Assembly (NCBI GenBank): GCA_041645495.1
Contig: JBAZPZ010000001.1
Coordinates: forward strand, 15,298 to 79,297
DNA length: 64,000 nt
Direction of reading: 5' to 3'
From: 0-14-0-20-45-22 sp041645495
Lineage (GTDB): Bacteria; Fidelibacterota; UBA2242
Every line of letters starts with the position of its first letter. The first letter of the stretch is position 1. Both the position numbers and the translations under genes were made by a program. A model generated the notes under the pieces. The model did no database searches, was not told where the DNA came from, and was given only the letters and a program-made list of their open reading frames with translations. This document shows positions 1 through 7,755 of the stretch, in pieces.

Positions 1-846
1 ATCGCCATCGCGCTGGACGAACTGACGGCACTGGTCGGTTTCAAAGATACGATCGGAACACTCGCTGCACTGAAGGATTACCCGGAAATCACAGATTTCA
101 TCGGGAACGAAACCGTATCGTCTTTTCAATCGAAACCGGACGGAACGAAAGCCAGACAACGGTTTTTTTCCGCCTTCTTCCGTTTTTCCATCAAAAAGCG
201 GGACGAGTTGCAGAATTCGATCGATCGTCTCGAACGCCGCCTGCTGTCGCTTCCCGCGCCGACCGAAGCCGAATCCCTTTTTCTGGAATTGCGGAAGAAA
301 TATCCCGGCCCGGACATTGGATTGTTTGGGCTGTTTTTCCTGAATCTGATTCACCTGAAAACCGGTGAAGCGATCTTTTTACCGGCTGGCGTTCCGCACG
401 CTTATGTCCATGGAAATATCATTGAATGTATGGCGAATTCCGACAATGTCGTCCGCGCCGGACTAACACCTAAGTTTCAGGATATTCCGACGCTGATCGA
501 CATACTCGATTATTCCGGAGAAAATCTTACGATATTGACCGACGATGAAAACGCCGAACGCCTGGTTTACGCGACGGCCGCTGATGAGTTTGTCGTTCAA
601 CGGTATCGGCTCTCAGTTAAAAAACCGATGCTTATCCAAAAGTTCCAAACCCCGGAAATCCTGATCTGCGTCGAAGGTGAAGCCGATCTCATCTATCCGG
701 TTGACGGCTCGACGCAAACGATTCGCCTCCGAGCCGGGGAATCGGTTCTTGTCCCGGCGATCTCGGAACACTATGAATTAAAGACAGAGGAGCGAGCGGT
801 CGTCTTTTCAGCTTCGACGCCGTATCGATTTACTCCGCAGTCATAA
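1..846 (+). CDS. manA: Mannose-6-phosphate isomerase class I, 3' part (cut by window edge)
   Basis: The reading frame is open from the first base, so the N-terminal part lies outside the window. The visible 281 residues contain the type I phosphomannose isomerase signature: a cupin strand GEAIFLPAGVPHAY, then IIECMANSDNVVRAGLTPK, which carries the conserved metal and substrate residues. The enzyme interconverts mannose-6-phosphate and fructose-6-phosphate in the cytosol, using zinc, and feeds nucleotide-sugar synthesis or mannose use. A second cupin half follows to the stop. A DUF1330 gene starts 11 bases downstream on the same strand, so the two may be cotranscribed. Family assignment is firm; the true start cannot be seen. 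Confidence 0.93.
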   Translation: MAIALDELTALVGFKDTIGTLAALKDYPEITDFIGNETVSSFQSKPDGTKARQRFFSAFFRFSIKKRDELQNSIDRLERRLLSLPAPTEAESLFLELRKKYPGPDIGLFGLFFLNLIHLKTGEAIFLPAGVPHAYVHGNIIECMANSDNVVRAGLTPKFQDIPTLIDILDYSGENLTILTDDENAERLVYATAADEFVVQRYRLSVKKPMLIQKFQTPEILICVEGEADLIYPVDGSTQTIRLRAGESVLVPAISEHYELKTEERAVVFSASTPYRFTPQS

Positions 847-857
847 ATGGAGAAACC

Positions 858-1148
858 ATGTCCGCATATTTCATAACCCAGATCACTATCGATGACCCAA
901 TCGAATATGAAAAATATCTCGACGGCTTTGACGACGTCTTCTCAAAATATCGCGGCGAAGTTCTCGCGGTTGACGACGAACCGGCGCTCCTTGAAGGCGA
1001 TTTCCGTCATCATCGCGTCGTCCTGATTCGTTTTCAGGATGAAGCCGAGTTAAAACGCTGGTACGATTCCCCGGAATATCAACAATTAGCCAAATACCGG
1101 CATCGGTCTGCACGAGCCGATATTCTCCTGGTTCACGGATACGACTGA
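858..1148 (+). CDS. DUF1330 family protein
   Basis: A 96-residue protein matching the DUF1330 ferredoxin-like (dimeric alpha-beta barrel) family: it opens with SAYFITQITIDDP, has a central VVLIRFQDEAELKRWYDSPEYQ, and ends ADILLVHGYD. The F-x-D/E-A-x-x-W-Y-x-S-x-x-Y pattern is the family hallmark. No enzymatic role is established for the family. The gene follows manA by 11 bases and precedes an EamA transporter by 38, all on the same strand. It is too generic for a functional guess; the family call is strong. Confidence 0.85.
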   Translation: MSAYFITQITIDDPIEYEKYLDGFDDVFSKYRGEVLAVDDEPALLEGDFRHHRVVLIRFQDEAELKRWYDSPEYQQLAKYRHRSARADILLVHGYD

Positions 1149-1186
1149 TTCGGATGAATCTATCATAAAAATTCTAAGGATAATTC

Positions 1187-2047
1187 ATGTGGTATTTAAT
1201 TTCTCTCCTTTCCGGTTTCTTCATGGCGACCGCGGATGCGTACACCAAAAAGGAATCCACCCGCACACAGGCTATCGTGTTGTCATGGATTCGCGAAGCC
1301 TATGCGCTTCCGTTTCTATTACCGATTCTCGCCTTTATCGATATTCCACCGATTGGCTGGACTTTCATCGGCGCTCTGGCGATTTGCGTCGTCGTCGATC
1401 TGATCACGACTTTTTTGTACATGCGCGCTCTTCAAATCGCTCCGCTTTCTCTGACGGTTCCGTACCTCGGATTATCGCCGTTATTTCTTCTCGTGATTCC
1501 AACAATCGTTTTGGGTGAAACTCTCTCGCTGGCAGGAATTATTGGCGTGATTCTTATCTCGATGGGAACGTATCTGTTACAAATCGACCGCGCAAAGTAC
1601 GGAATATTCGAACCGTGGCTGGCTATTTTTAAAAACCGCGGTTCGTTATACATGTTCATCGTCGCAGTGTGCTACGCGGTGACAGCGACATTCGGCAAAC
1701 TGGCGATCCAGCATTCGTCACCGCTTTTCTTTGCCATTATTTACTTTTTCCTGTTAGCTGTCGGATTCACGCCGTTCGCGCTGATTTCCACCAAAGGGAA
1801 AATCAAACCGTTGTTACAATTTCCGCGCGAGCGGATACGAATCGGTCTGACGATGGCATTGATGGCTGTCTTTCATTTCACCGCCATCGGAATGATTCAG
1901 GTCGCCTACATGATTTCCCTGAAACGACTCTCGTTGTTGTTCGCAATTTTATACGGATGGTGGTTTTTCCACGAGAAAAACATCCGGGCGCGACTATTCG
2001 GAGGGACGATCATTATTGTCGGCGCGGTGTGTATCGCATTTGCTTAG
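1187..2047 (+). CDS. EamA/DMT-family permease
   Basis: A 286-residue hydrophobic protein with about ten membrane segments arranged as two EamA repeats. The first runs to about residue 135, the second starts near YMFIVAVCYAVTATFGKLAI and ends with a hydrophobic helix GGTIIIVGAVCIAFA. Conserved EamA features include the PLSLTVPYLGLSPLFLL segment and the final-helix glycine pattern. Members export or import small metabolites across the inner membrane; the substrate cannot be read from sequence. It is the last of three plus-strand genes and converges with the CARF gene, whose stop lies 18 bases away. Confidence 0.85.
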   Translation: MWYLISLLSGFFMATADAYTKKESTRTQAIVLSWIREAYALPFLLPILAFIDIPPIGWTFIGALAICVVVDLITTFLYMRALQIAPLSLTVPYLGLSPLFLLVIPTIVLGETLSLAGIIGVILISMGTYLLQIDRAKYGIFEPWLAIFKNRGSLYMFIVAVCYAVTATFGKLAIQHSSPLFFAIIYFFLLAVGFTPFALISTKGKIKPLLQFPRERIRIGLTMALMAVFHFTAIGMIQVAYMISLKRLSLLFAILYGWWFFHEKNIRARLFGGTIIIVGAVCIAFA

Positions 2048-2065
2048 CCGCATCGGAAAATATTT

Positions 2066-3148
2066 TTATATCGAAAAAATCGGAATTCTTCGCCCGACAA
2101 CGACACTCACACCGAGTTCACGCGCCCGTTCAACGAAGCCATGATAGATTTTATGTGAAACGAAGACAAATCCCTTGGCGTTCAGAAGTTTGATCGTTTG
2201 CTGAAAGGCTTTTAGTTCCGTGAACGAATCATGCGTAATCGGATACGAAAAACACTGGAAAATATAGAGCGAACTTCCTTTCATCAGCGCAATATCGATC
2301 AGGCACTCGTTCTTGATCCCTTCCGGAACGGAGTCTCTGTCGAGCCGCACATCTAACCGGACGTCGTCGTACTGACTCTTGTGCACACGGAGGAAGACCA
2401 TTTCCCGGAGCCAACCGCCGTTCAGCAGATATTCATCAGGATTCGCGACGATTTCGACCATTTTCTGACTGGCGCCGCCGCCGAACTTGAATTTCATTCT
2501 GTCCTGTTCTGCTTCATATTCGATCTGGAGTTTAACCCTTCCGTCGTCATAATTCCATTTCGCGCTTTGTTTGACATTGCCCATTTTATTCCATTCGTCC
2601 CGGATTTTGTCGATAAACGGCATCAGATTGTCCATGTTGACTGCAATGAAATAGGTCAGCGGGCTTCTTCTGCCGATTTCCGGATCGAAGCGGGTTCCGG
2701 AGGTCATTTTGATTCCCTGTAGCGCGATGAACTCGTTCACCGTCAGCGCAAGCTGGTAATATTTCGATTCACCCTGGCCGATATTGACAATCTTGGAATG
2801 ATGCGTATCGATGTAGAAAACCTCTTTGTTGGCTTTTCGGAAAATGTCCACTGCCAAAGCCGCCTGCAGACGATCGCCGCCGGTAACATTCAACAAAATA
2901 TCGTGTTCGGGATAATCGCGGAGAACGCCCTGACAAAGTTTAACAAAGGAATCAACGTCGTCGCCGAGAATTTCACGCGTTTCGAACATGGGCGTCATAT
3001 AAGTTGCAATGGCCGTTTCGATTTGTTGGGCGATCGCTTTCTGCCGCGGCGTCCGAAGCCAGACGACGGCGTCCGGTTTTTTCAGTACCAAACCGAGAAA
3101 GCCATTGATCGGCGAATCATCAAGAAGGCAAACTTCCAGTAAAGGCAT
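2066..3148 (-). CDS. CARF-domain protein with degenerate restriction-endonuclease-like domain (DUF1887/Card1-Can2-like)
   Basis: A 360-residue protein. Residues 1-140 resemble a CARF domain, with the ligand-pocket motif ILLNVTGGDRLQ at about 84-95; this fold binds cyclic oligoadenylate in CRISPR type III ancillary proteins. The C-terminal half has the DUF1887-type nuclease layout: GGWLREMVF near 244 and NECLIDIALMKGSSLYIFQC near 280-299. Card1-like nucleases use D, then E-x-K; here D285 is kept, but the E-x-K position reads Q298-C-F300, so metal-dependent cleavage looks lost. SD AAAGGAG precedes the ATG. No cas gene or CRISPR is in the window. It could be a sensor only, or a non-CRISPR CARF protein. 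Confidence 0.75.
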   Translation of the reverse strand: MPLLEVCLLDDSPINGFLGLVLKKPDAVVWLRTPRQKAIAQQIETAIATYMTPMFETREILGDDVDSFVKLCQGVLRDYPEHDILLNVTGGDRLQAALAVDIFRKANKEVFYIDTHHSKIVNIGQGESKYYQLALTVNEFIALQGIKMTSGTRFDPEIGRRSPLTYFIAVNMDNLMPFIDKIRDEWNKMGNVKQSAKWNYDDGRVKLQIEYEAEQDRMKFKFGGGASQKMVEIVANPDEYLLNGGWLREMVFLRVHKSQYDDVRLDVRLDRDSVPEGIKNECLIDIALMKGSSLYIFQCFSYPITHDSFTELKAFQQTIKLLNAKGFVFVSHKIYHGFVERARELGVSVVVGRRIPIFSI

Positions 3149-3210
3149 CTTCGACTCCTTTTTTTCCGTTTTTCATATTGTTCAAACGCCTTAAAACTTA
3201 TTTACGCTTG

Positions 3211-3238
3211 AATTTACTAATAAATTTTTCTTTGTCAA
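3211..3238 (-). promoter_or_regulatory. Candidate sigma-70 promoter of the CARF gene
   Basis: On the minus strand TTGACA (3233-3238) is followed after 16 bases by TAAATT (3211-3216), upstream of the CARF-protein start at 3148. The -35 is a perfect match and the -10 matches at four of six positions. Placement is right, but this is a prediction only. Confidence 0.4.
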
Positions 3239-3270
3239 GAACGGAATTTTATTTTTCCGGGAAAAGAAGT

Positions 3271-3307
3271 AAATAAGCAGTTCCCTAAATTGGAAACCGC
3301 TTATTTT
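3271..3307 (-). terminator. Hairpin terminator after the aminomutase operon
   Basis: AAATAAGC (3271-3278) pairs with GCTTATTT (3299-3306), extended by an imperfect GTTCC/GGAAAC inner stem. It begins 23 bases beyond the stop of the radical SAM gene at 3330 and separates that operon from the CARF gene promoter. The stem is A/T-rich at its base, so it could work in both directions. Confidence 0.5.
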
Positions 3308-3329
3308 GGAAATGATGTAGCCGGGATGT

Positions 3330-4376
3330 TTATTTTATCGTCGGTTGCAGATAGTGGAATATCTTTCCTTCGTAATTCTTCAGGACGACTTCGTTTTCGT
3401 TGATTTCCTGCAAGTATTCGGGAAGAAGCGGAATCTTTCCACCACCGCCAGGTGCATCTATGACAAACTGTGGAACGGCCATGCCGGATGTCCATCCGCG
3501 GATCGATTTGATGATCTCTAATCCTTTTTCGACGCTGGTCCGAAAGTGTTCCGTCCCGTAAACCATGTCCGCCTGATAAATGTAGTAGGGTTTGACGCGG
3601 GCGGCCAGCAATTTCTGCATGAGTTTTTTCATCACCACCGGATCATCGTTGACGCCTTTGAGCAGGACGGTCTGATCGCCCAACGGAATTCCTGCGTCGG
3701 CAAGTCGTCCCAGCGCCTTCACGGCGACCGGCGTCAGTTCATCCGGATGATTGAAATGCACGTTCATATAGAGCGGATGATATTTTTTCAGCATCTTGAC
3801 GAGTTTGCTGGTGATTCGCTGGGGCAGGTAACAAGGGACACGCGTGCCGATTCGGAGAATCTCGATGTGTTTGATCTTACGAAGCCTCGATAAGACGCTC
3901 TCGATCTGCTTATCGCTGAGAAGCAACGGATCGCCGCCCGAAATAATCACATCCCGGATTTCCGGATGGCTGGCAATGTACTTGATTCCCTGATCGATGA
4001 ATTTCAGACTGATCTTGGTCGGGTCGCCGACTTTTCGCTTGCGGGTGCAAAACCGGCAGTACGAAGCGCAGTCGTGCGAAACCAAAAACAGGCATCTGTC
4101 GGGATACCGATGCACGATGCTGGGAACGGGCGAATCCTTTTCCTCGCAAAGCGGATCGGAAAATAGTTTATCCTGCTGAAGTTCCGCCAAGTCGGGAATG
4201 ACCTGTTTATAGATCGGATCGCCTTTTTCCTTGATCAGCGATAAATAATACGGATTGATTTTGATATCGAATACCTTATCCAATCCTTTCAACTCTTCAA
4301 TCGGAATGTTGAATTTTTCCGAGATTTCCTCGATGGTCGTCAGACTTTTCTTTAATATTTTTTGCCACCGCTCCAT
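3330..4376 (-). CDS. KamA-family radical SAM enzyme, lysine 2,3-aminomutase-like
   Basis: A 348-residue radical SAM enzyme with the cluster motif C103-x3-C107-x2-C110 (CASYCRFC) and the KamA motif DAPGGGGK at 307-314. The PLP lysine (K314) and both aspartates that bind the lysine side-chain amine in lysine 2,3-aminomutase (D270 in YQAD, D307) are present, which argues for L-lysine to L-beta-lysine conversion rather than the EpmB type. It is shorter than clostridial KamA (about 416). It is the last gene of an operon with a GNAT 14 bases upstream and two ATP-grasp genes, suggesting that beta-lysine is acetylated or ligated. Substrate is inferred. Confidence 0.85.
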   Translation of the reverse strand: MERWQKILKKSLTTIEEISEKFNIPIEELKGLDKVFDIKINPYYLSLIKEKGDPIYKQVIPDLAELQQDKLFSDPLCEEKDSPVPSIVHRYPDRCLFLVSHDCASYCRFCTRKRKVGDPTKISLKFIDQGIKYIASHPEIRDVIISGGDPLLLSDKQIESVLSRLRKIKHIEILRIGTRVPCYLPQRITSKLVKMLKKYHPLYMNVHFNHPDELTPVAVKALGRLADAGIPLGDQTVLLKGVNDDPVVMKKLMQKLLAARVKPYYIYQADMVYGTEHFRTSVEKGLEIIKSIRGWTSGMAVPQFVIDAPGGGGKIPLLPEYLQEINENEVVLKNYEGKIFHYLQPTIK

Positions 4377-4390
4377 GGCTGATTCGACTC

Positions 4391-4885
4391 CTACTCTTTC
4401 TCTTTTGGTTTAAAATATTTGACAAAAATAACACGGTCATCGCCTTCACGGTAAAAATCCCTGATCTGCGCGGCGATCGTGTAACCGTTTCGTAAATAGA
4501 ATCCGCGGGTCGGTAAGTATTTCTCGACCGAGGATGTTTCGATAATGATCAATCTGCCGACTTTTCGGGAAACCTCACCTTCGACAAATTGAAGCAATTG
4601 TTTGCCGATTCCCTGATTTTGGCAAACCACGTCCACGACGATCCAGTAAAGATCGAAGGTTCCGATTGTCGCCGGGGTCGGTCCGTAGCATACATAACCG
4701 ACAATAGAATCCGTTTCGTCGGTTGCCACTTGAATGGTGTAATCCTTTTGTTCTTTTTGATTCAGGCAGACGTCGATGAGTTCCATCGCTACATCCACCT
4801 CCGCCGGAGAAAACATGCCAGTCTGCCTGATAATCTGAAGGAGAACCGACCGGTCTTCCGGTTTGATTGAACGAATGTTAATCAT
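4391..4885 (-). CDS. GNAT-family N-acetyltransferase
   Basis: A 164-residue single-domain GNAT. The acetyl-CoA-binding motif A appears as VVDVVCQNQGIGKQLLQFVE (the Q/R-x-x-G-x-G/A loop), preceded by strand FDLYWIVVD and followed by LIIIETSSVEKYLPTRGFYLRNGYTIAAQIRDFY. It transfers an acetyl group from acetyl-CoA to an amine. The start overlaps the upstream ATP-grasp stop by eight bases, with AAAGGA as ribosome site, so translation is coupled. Beside a lysine aminomutase it could act on beta-lysine, as AblB does in making N-epsilon-acetyl-beta-lysine, but it is much shorter than AblB. Acceptor unknown. Confidence 0.85.
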   Translation of the reverse strand: MINIRSIKPEDRSVLLQIIRQTGMFSPAEVDVAMELIDVCLNQKEQKDYTIQVATDETDSIVGYVCYGPTPATIGTFDLYWIVVDVVCQNQGIGKQLLQFVEGEVSRKVGRLIIIETSSVEKYLPTRGFYLRNGYTIAAQIRDFYREGDDRVIFVKYFKPKEKE

Positions 4886-5900
4886 GATCCTTTCTTTGTA
4901 ATGCCGTGATGATTTGTGTCGTCACGAATTCATCGTATGAAATTCCCGCGGCTTTCAGCGCTTTGACATATCCCGCCGTGGGAGAGATATCGGGATTCGG
5001 ATTGTATTCAAGAATGTAAATTTCACCGTGCTTATCCATCCGAAAATCGACTCGCCCATAACCGCTTCCGTTTAGCAATTCGTACACCCGAAGTGCAAGC
5101 GATTGGAGGCGGGCTTGCGTGGCGGAATCCAACGTCGTCGGACAGACGGAAGGTGTCTTTTGATAAATGGGATCGTCTTCGCACCATTTCGCATCATAAC
5201 TTGCGATGTGCGGCAAAGCGGCATCGAGCGCATCGAACAGGATTTCCGATGGCGGCAGGGCAACCGGCGAACCGTTTTCCAGAATACCGACGGCAAATTC
5301 CCGTCCGTCAACAAACTGCTCGACCAAAATTTCCTGATGATATCGTTGCAATAACCGTTCGACCGAGGTTTTCAGTTCGGTCATATTCCGGATCACGGCG
5401 TTCCGGTCGATTCCGATACTTCCGTCTTCTCTTGAAGGTTTGGCGATCAACGGAAACCGTAAATGTGTTGCCGCCGGTACATCGGAAAAAGTCTCATAAT
5501 CGGGAGTCGTTAAACCGGTCGCCCGAAGCATCTGCTTGGTCAGCACCTTATTCTGTGCGGTTCCAATTGTCAGCGCCGAATTCCCGGTGTACGGGATGTT
5601 CAGGAGTTCCCAGATTCCGGCAACGAACATTTCCTGCTGTGTGTTTCCGCGAAATCCTTCACACAGGTTGAAAATGACGTCAGGTTGAAACGAAACAATC
5701 ATCTGAATATCTGAAGTCAGATTCTTCAACGGCAGAACGAGAAGTTGATATCCGAGTCGATCCAGCGACTGCGAAACGGCATCCGCCTCATCTTTAACGC
5801 CGGCTTCCGATAAAAATTCGGCATTCTCCGGACTGGAGACGTCTTCGAAAGAATTATAGACGACTGCAACTTTTTTTCGTTGTTCTTCTTCGGCAGTCAT
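4878..5900 (-). CDS. ATP-grasp ligase, D-Ala-D-Ala ligase-like (second of pair)
   Basis: About 340 residues from MTAEEEQRKKVAVVYNS; an in-frame extension to 6095 exists but lies inside the preceding gene and is not credible. ATP-grasp features of the D-alanine-D-alanine ligase type are seen: PYTGNSALTIGTAQNKVLTK, FPLIAKPSREDGSIGID, ILVEQFVDGREFAVGIL, and the metal-binding GRVDFRMDKHGEIYILEYNPNPD. The family joins a carboxylate to an amine with ATP via an acyl phosphate. The start shares one base with the stop of the first ATP-grasp gene (TAATG), indicating tight coupling. Tandem ligases next to an aminomutase suggest a beta-amino-acid conjugate rather than cell-wall work. Confidence 0.82.
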   Translation of the reverse strand: MTAEEEQRKKVAVVYNSFEDVSSPENAEFLSEAGVKDEADAVSQSLDRLGYQLLVLPLKNLTSDIQMIVSFQPDVIFNLCEGFRGNTQQEMFVAGIWELLNIPYTGNSALTIGTAQNKVLTKQMLRATGLTTPDYETFSDVPAATHLRFPLIAKPSREDGSIGIDRNAVIRNMTELKTSVERLLQRYHQEILVEQFVDGREFAVGILENGSPVALPPSEILFDALDAALPHIASYDAKWCEDDPIYQKTPSVCPTTLDSATQARLQSLALRVYELLNGSGYGRVDFRMDKHGEIYILEYNPNPDISPTAGYVKALKAAGISYDEFVTTQIITALQRKDHD

Positions 5901-6949
5901 TATCGGAGGCCGCACCTCGCGGCAGATATGTCGAGGACTCGATTGAGCATTTGTGAATATGAATAGCCGGCTGTTCGCGCGGCTTTGGGGAAGCAGGAAT
6001 TCTCGCGTGGATCGGGCAAGATTCCCGGAAGCGGGTTCAGTTCGAGAATATTTGGAACGCCGTCCGCATCCAAACGCACGTCGATCCGGCACCAATCGCG
6101 AATGTTCAGAACCTGATATGCGCGCTTGACCGTTTTTTCGATCGACGCTCTTAATTCAGGAGAAATCTTCGCCGGACAATCAAAAATATCCAGCGGCTTT
6201 TCGGTGGTATCCCACACCCATTTTGCTTCGAAGGAATAAATCGGTTGCGCGTCTTTCGGCAACTGAGAAAAATTCATCGAGATGATCGGCAGAACTTCGA
6301 CTTCGGCGCCGTTTCCCCAGAGAGCGACGGTGAACTCGCGCCCCGGTAAAAACTCCTCAATGATCACCGGTTGCTGATATTTGTCGAAGTTTTCCCGCAC
6401 AATTCGTTTCAACGATTCATAGTCTTTGACAACGGAATTGTTAAAAATGCCTTTACTGCTTCCCTCCGAGATCGGCTTGACGATTGACGGAAATGGAGTG
6501 CCGCTTTCCGGAACTTCCTGATCGGGAAAAATCATCCGGAACCGCGGATTCGGAACATCGTAATAACTTAAAATTTCCTTGGAACGGGCTTTATTCAGGC
6601 AAATCGCCAGCGTCAGCGGGCCCGAACCCGTATACGGTAAACCTAAACGCTCGCACATCAACGGAACATAAGACTCGCGCAAGTCCCCAAATAATCCTTC
6701 GGCTACGTTAAAGACGATTTGCGGCCTGGCTTTTTCCAACCGCCGCATAATCGCATCATCGCCTTCGAAGCCGACGACCTCGTGCCCGTTTTCTTTGAAT
6801 GAATTGATGATAGAATGTACCGTCCGAAGACTATCGCCTTCGGCGAAAAGGTCGGGAGGAATATCTTCGTCATCCAGCTCGGAGGCGAAGCGTTTTTTAT
6901 ACTCCTTCACTAAACCTTTTTTCGTACTATAAGTGACAGCGATCTTCAT
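5900..6949 (-). CDS. ATP-grasp ligase, D-Ala-D-Ala ligase-like (first of pair)
   Basis: A 349-residue ATP-grasp enzyme and first gene of the four-gene operon. Motifs include IVFNVAEGLFGDLRES (substrate loop), PYTGSGPLTLAICLNKARSKE, PSIVKPISEGSSKGI (ATP loop), IIEEFLPGREFTVAL, and RIDVRLDADGVPNILELNPLPG with the Mg-binding E and N. It is clearly paralogous to the downstream ligase. Cell-wall Ddl enzymes have the same fold, but the doubling and the aminomutase/acetyltransferase partners argue for a specialised peptide or amide product. A TATACT element about 35 bases upstream may be the -10 box, without a clear -35. Confidence 0.82.
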   Translation of the reverse strand: MKIAVTYSTKKGLVKEYKKRFASELDDEDIPPDLFAEGDSLRTVHSIINSFKENGHEVVGFEGDDAIMRRLEKARPQIVFNVAEGLFGDLRESYVPLMCERLGLPYTGSGPLTLAICLNKARSKEILSYYDVPNPRFRMIFPDQEVPESGTPFPSIVKPISEGSSKGIFNNSVVKDYESLKRIVRENFDKYQQPVIIEEFLPGREFTVALWGNGAEVEVLPIISMNFSQLPKDAQPIYSFEAKWVWDTTEKPLDIFDCPAKISPELRASIEKTVKRAYQVLNIRDWCRIDVRLDADGVPNILELNPLPGILPDPRENSCFPKAARTAGYSYSQMLNRVLDISAARCGLR

Positions 6950-7053
6950 TTTTGTCGCGGTGAATTTAAGTATATTTTCACAGAATAAAAGAAATATTTT
7001 TGGAAATTTTTAAAAAAATTTTGTGGCACTATATATACAACCGGAAGCGCAAA

Positions 7054-7704
7054 TTATTTCAGCGGTACAATATATTTGACCATCAGGATAAAATGGCAAA
7101 CACTGCCCAGAATCACGAACAAGTGGAAAATTTCATGAAAACCAAAGACTGGCGGAAAGGGATTCGGCCATTTTTTTGAATAGATGACGGCGCCGATTGT
7201 ATAAAAGAGTCCACCGGCCAGCAACCAGACCAACGCTTCCCACCCAACTGCGCGAACGAGTGGAACCAGTGCGATCACTGCCAGCCAGCCCATCAAAACG
7301 TAAATTGCTGTCGCAAGCCGACGAGGCGCTTCCATCCAAACGGTTTTCAAGATGATTCCAATAAGCGCCGTTGCCCACACCAATCCAAACAAAGTCCAGC
7401 CCCATCCGCCCCGAATCGGGATCAGGCAGATGGGCGTATAGGTCGAGGCAATAAAGATGAAGATCATCATGTGGTCGATCCGTCGGAGTCGAAGCGTATT
7501 TTCCTCGGATAAATTTAACCAATGATAGACGGTGCTCGCTGTATAGGACAACAGCATTCCTGCCCCGTAAATCGAAAAACTGACGATATGCCACGGTTTT
7601 GCCGGATGGCTGGAACGAAGGATGAGAATGACCAGCGCCGCGACTGACGCTAACACACCGAGAAAATGTATGAATCCGCTGACGGGATCTTTGAACTTTT
7701 TCAT
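7054..7704 (-). CDS. PAQR/hemolysin III family membrane protein (TrhA-like)
   Basis: A 216-residue protein with about seven membrane helices. It has the three conserved PAQR regions: S-x3-H in SYTASTVYHW near 55-64, D in the RIDHMMIFIFIASTYTP segment, and the HxxxH pair in GFHEIFHLFVILGSVCHF near the C-terminus. The His/Asp set is thought to bind zinc in the family. Bacterial members are called hemolysin III or TrhA and have been linked to membrane fluidity control, but function here is inferred from family only. It is monocistronic by spacing: 51 bases to the GH10-like gene stop upstream and 104 to the ATP-grasp operon. Confidence 0.88.
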   Translation of the reverse strand: MKKFKDPVSGFIHFLGVLASVAALVILILRSSHPAKPWHIVSFSIYGAGMLLSYTASTVYHWLNLSEENTLRLRRIDHMMIFIFIASTYTPICLIPIRGGWGWTLFGLVWATALIGIILKTVWMEAPRRLATAIYVLMGWLAVIALVPLVRAVGWEALVWLLAGGLFYTIGAVIYSKKWPNPFPPVFGFHEIFHLFVILGSVCHFILMVKYIVPLK

Positions 7705-7755
7705 TCTAAATATTCTTTCTTACAAGGGATGGTACCGGTACGCCGGACATCAGAA

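Noticed and set aside
5901..6095. N-terminal extension of the second ATP-grasp gene
   Set aside because: The 65 extra residues overlap the end of the first ATP-grasp gene and do not resemble a ligase; the ATG at 5900 in TAATG is the natural coupled start.
6950..7053. Full sigma-70 promoter for the ATP-grasp operon
   Set aside because: TATACT is a good -10, but nothing resembling TTGACA lies 16-18 bases upstream.
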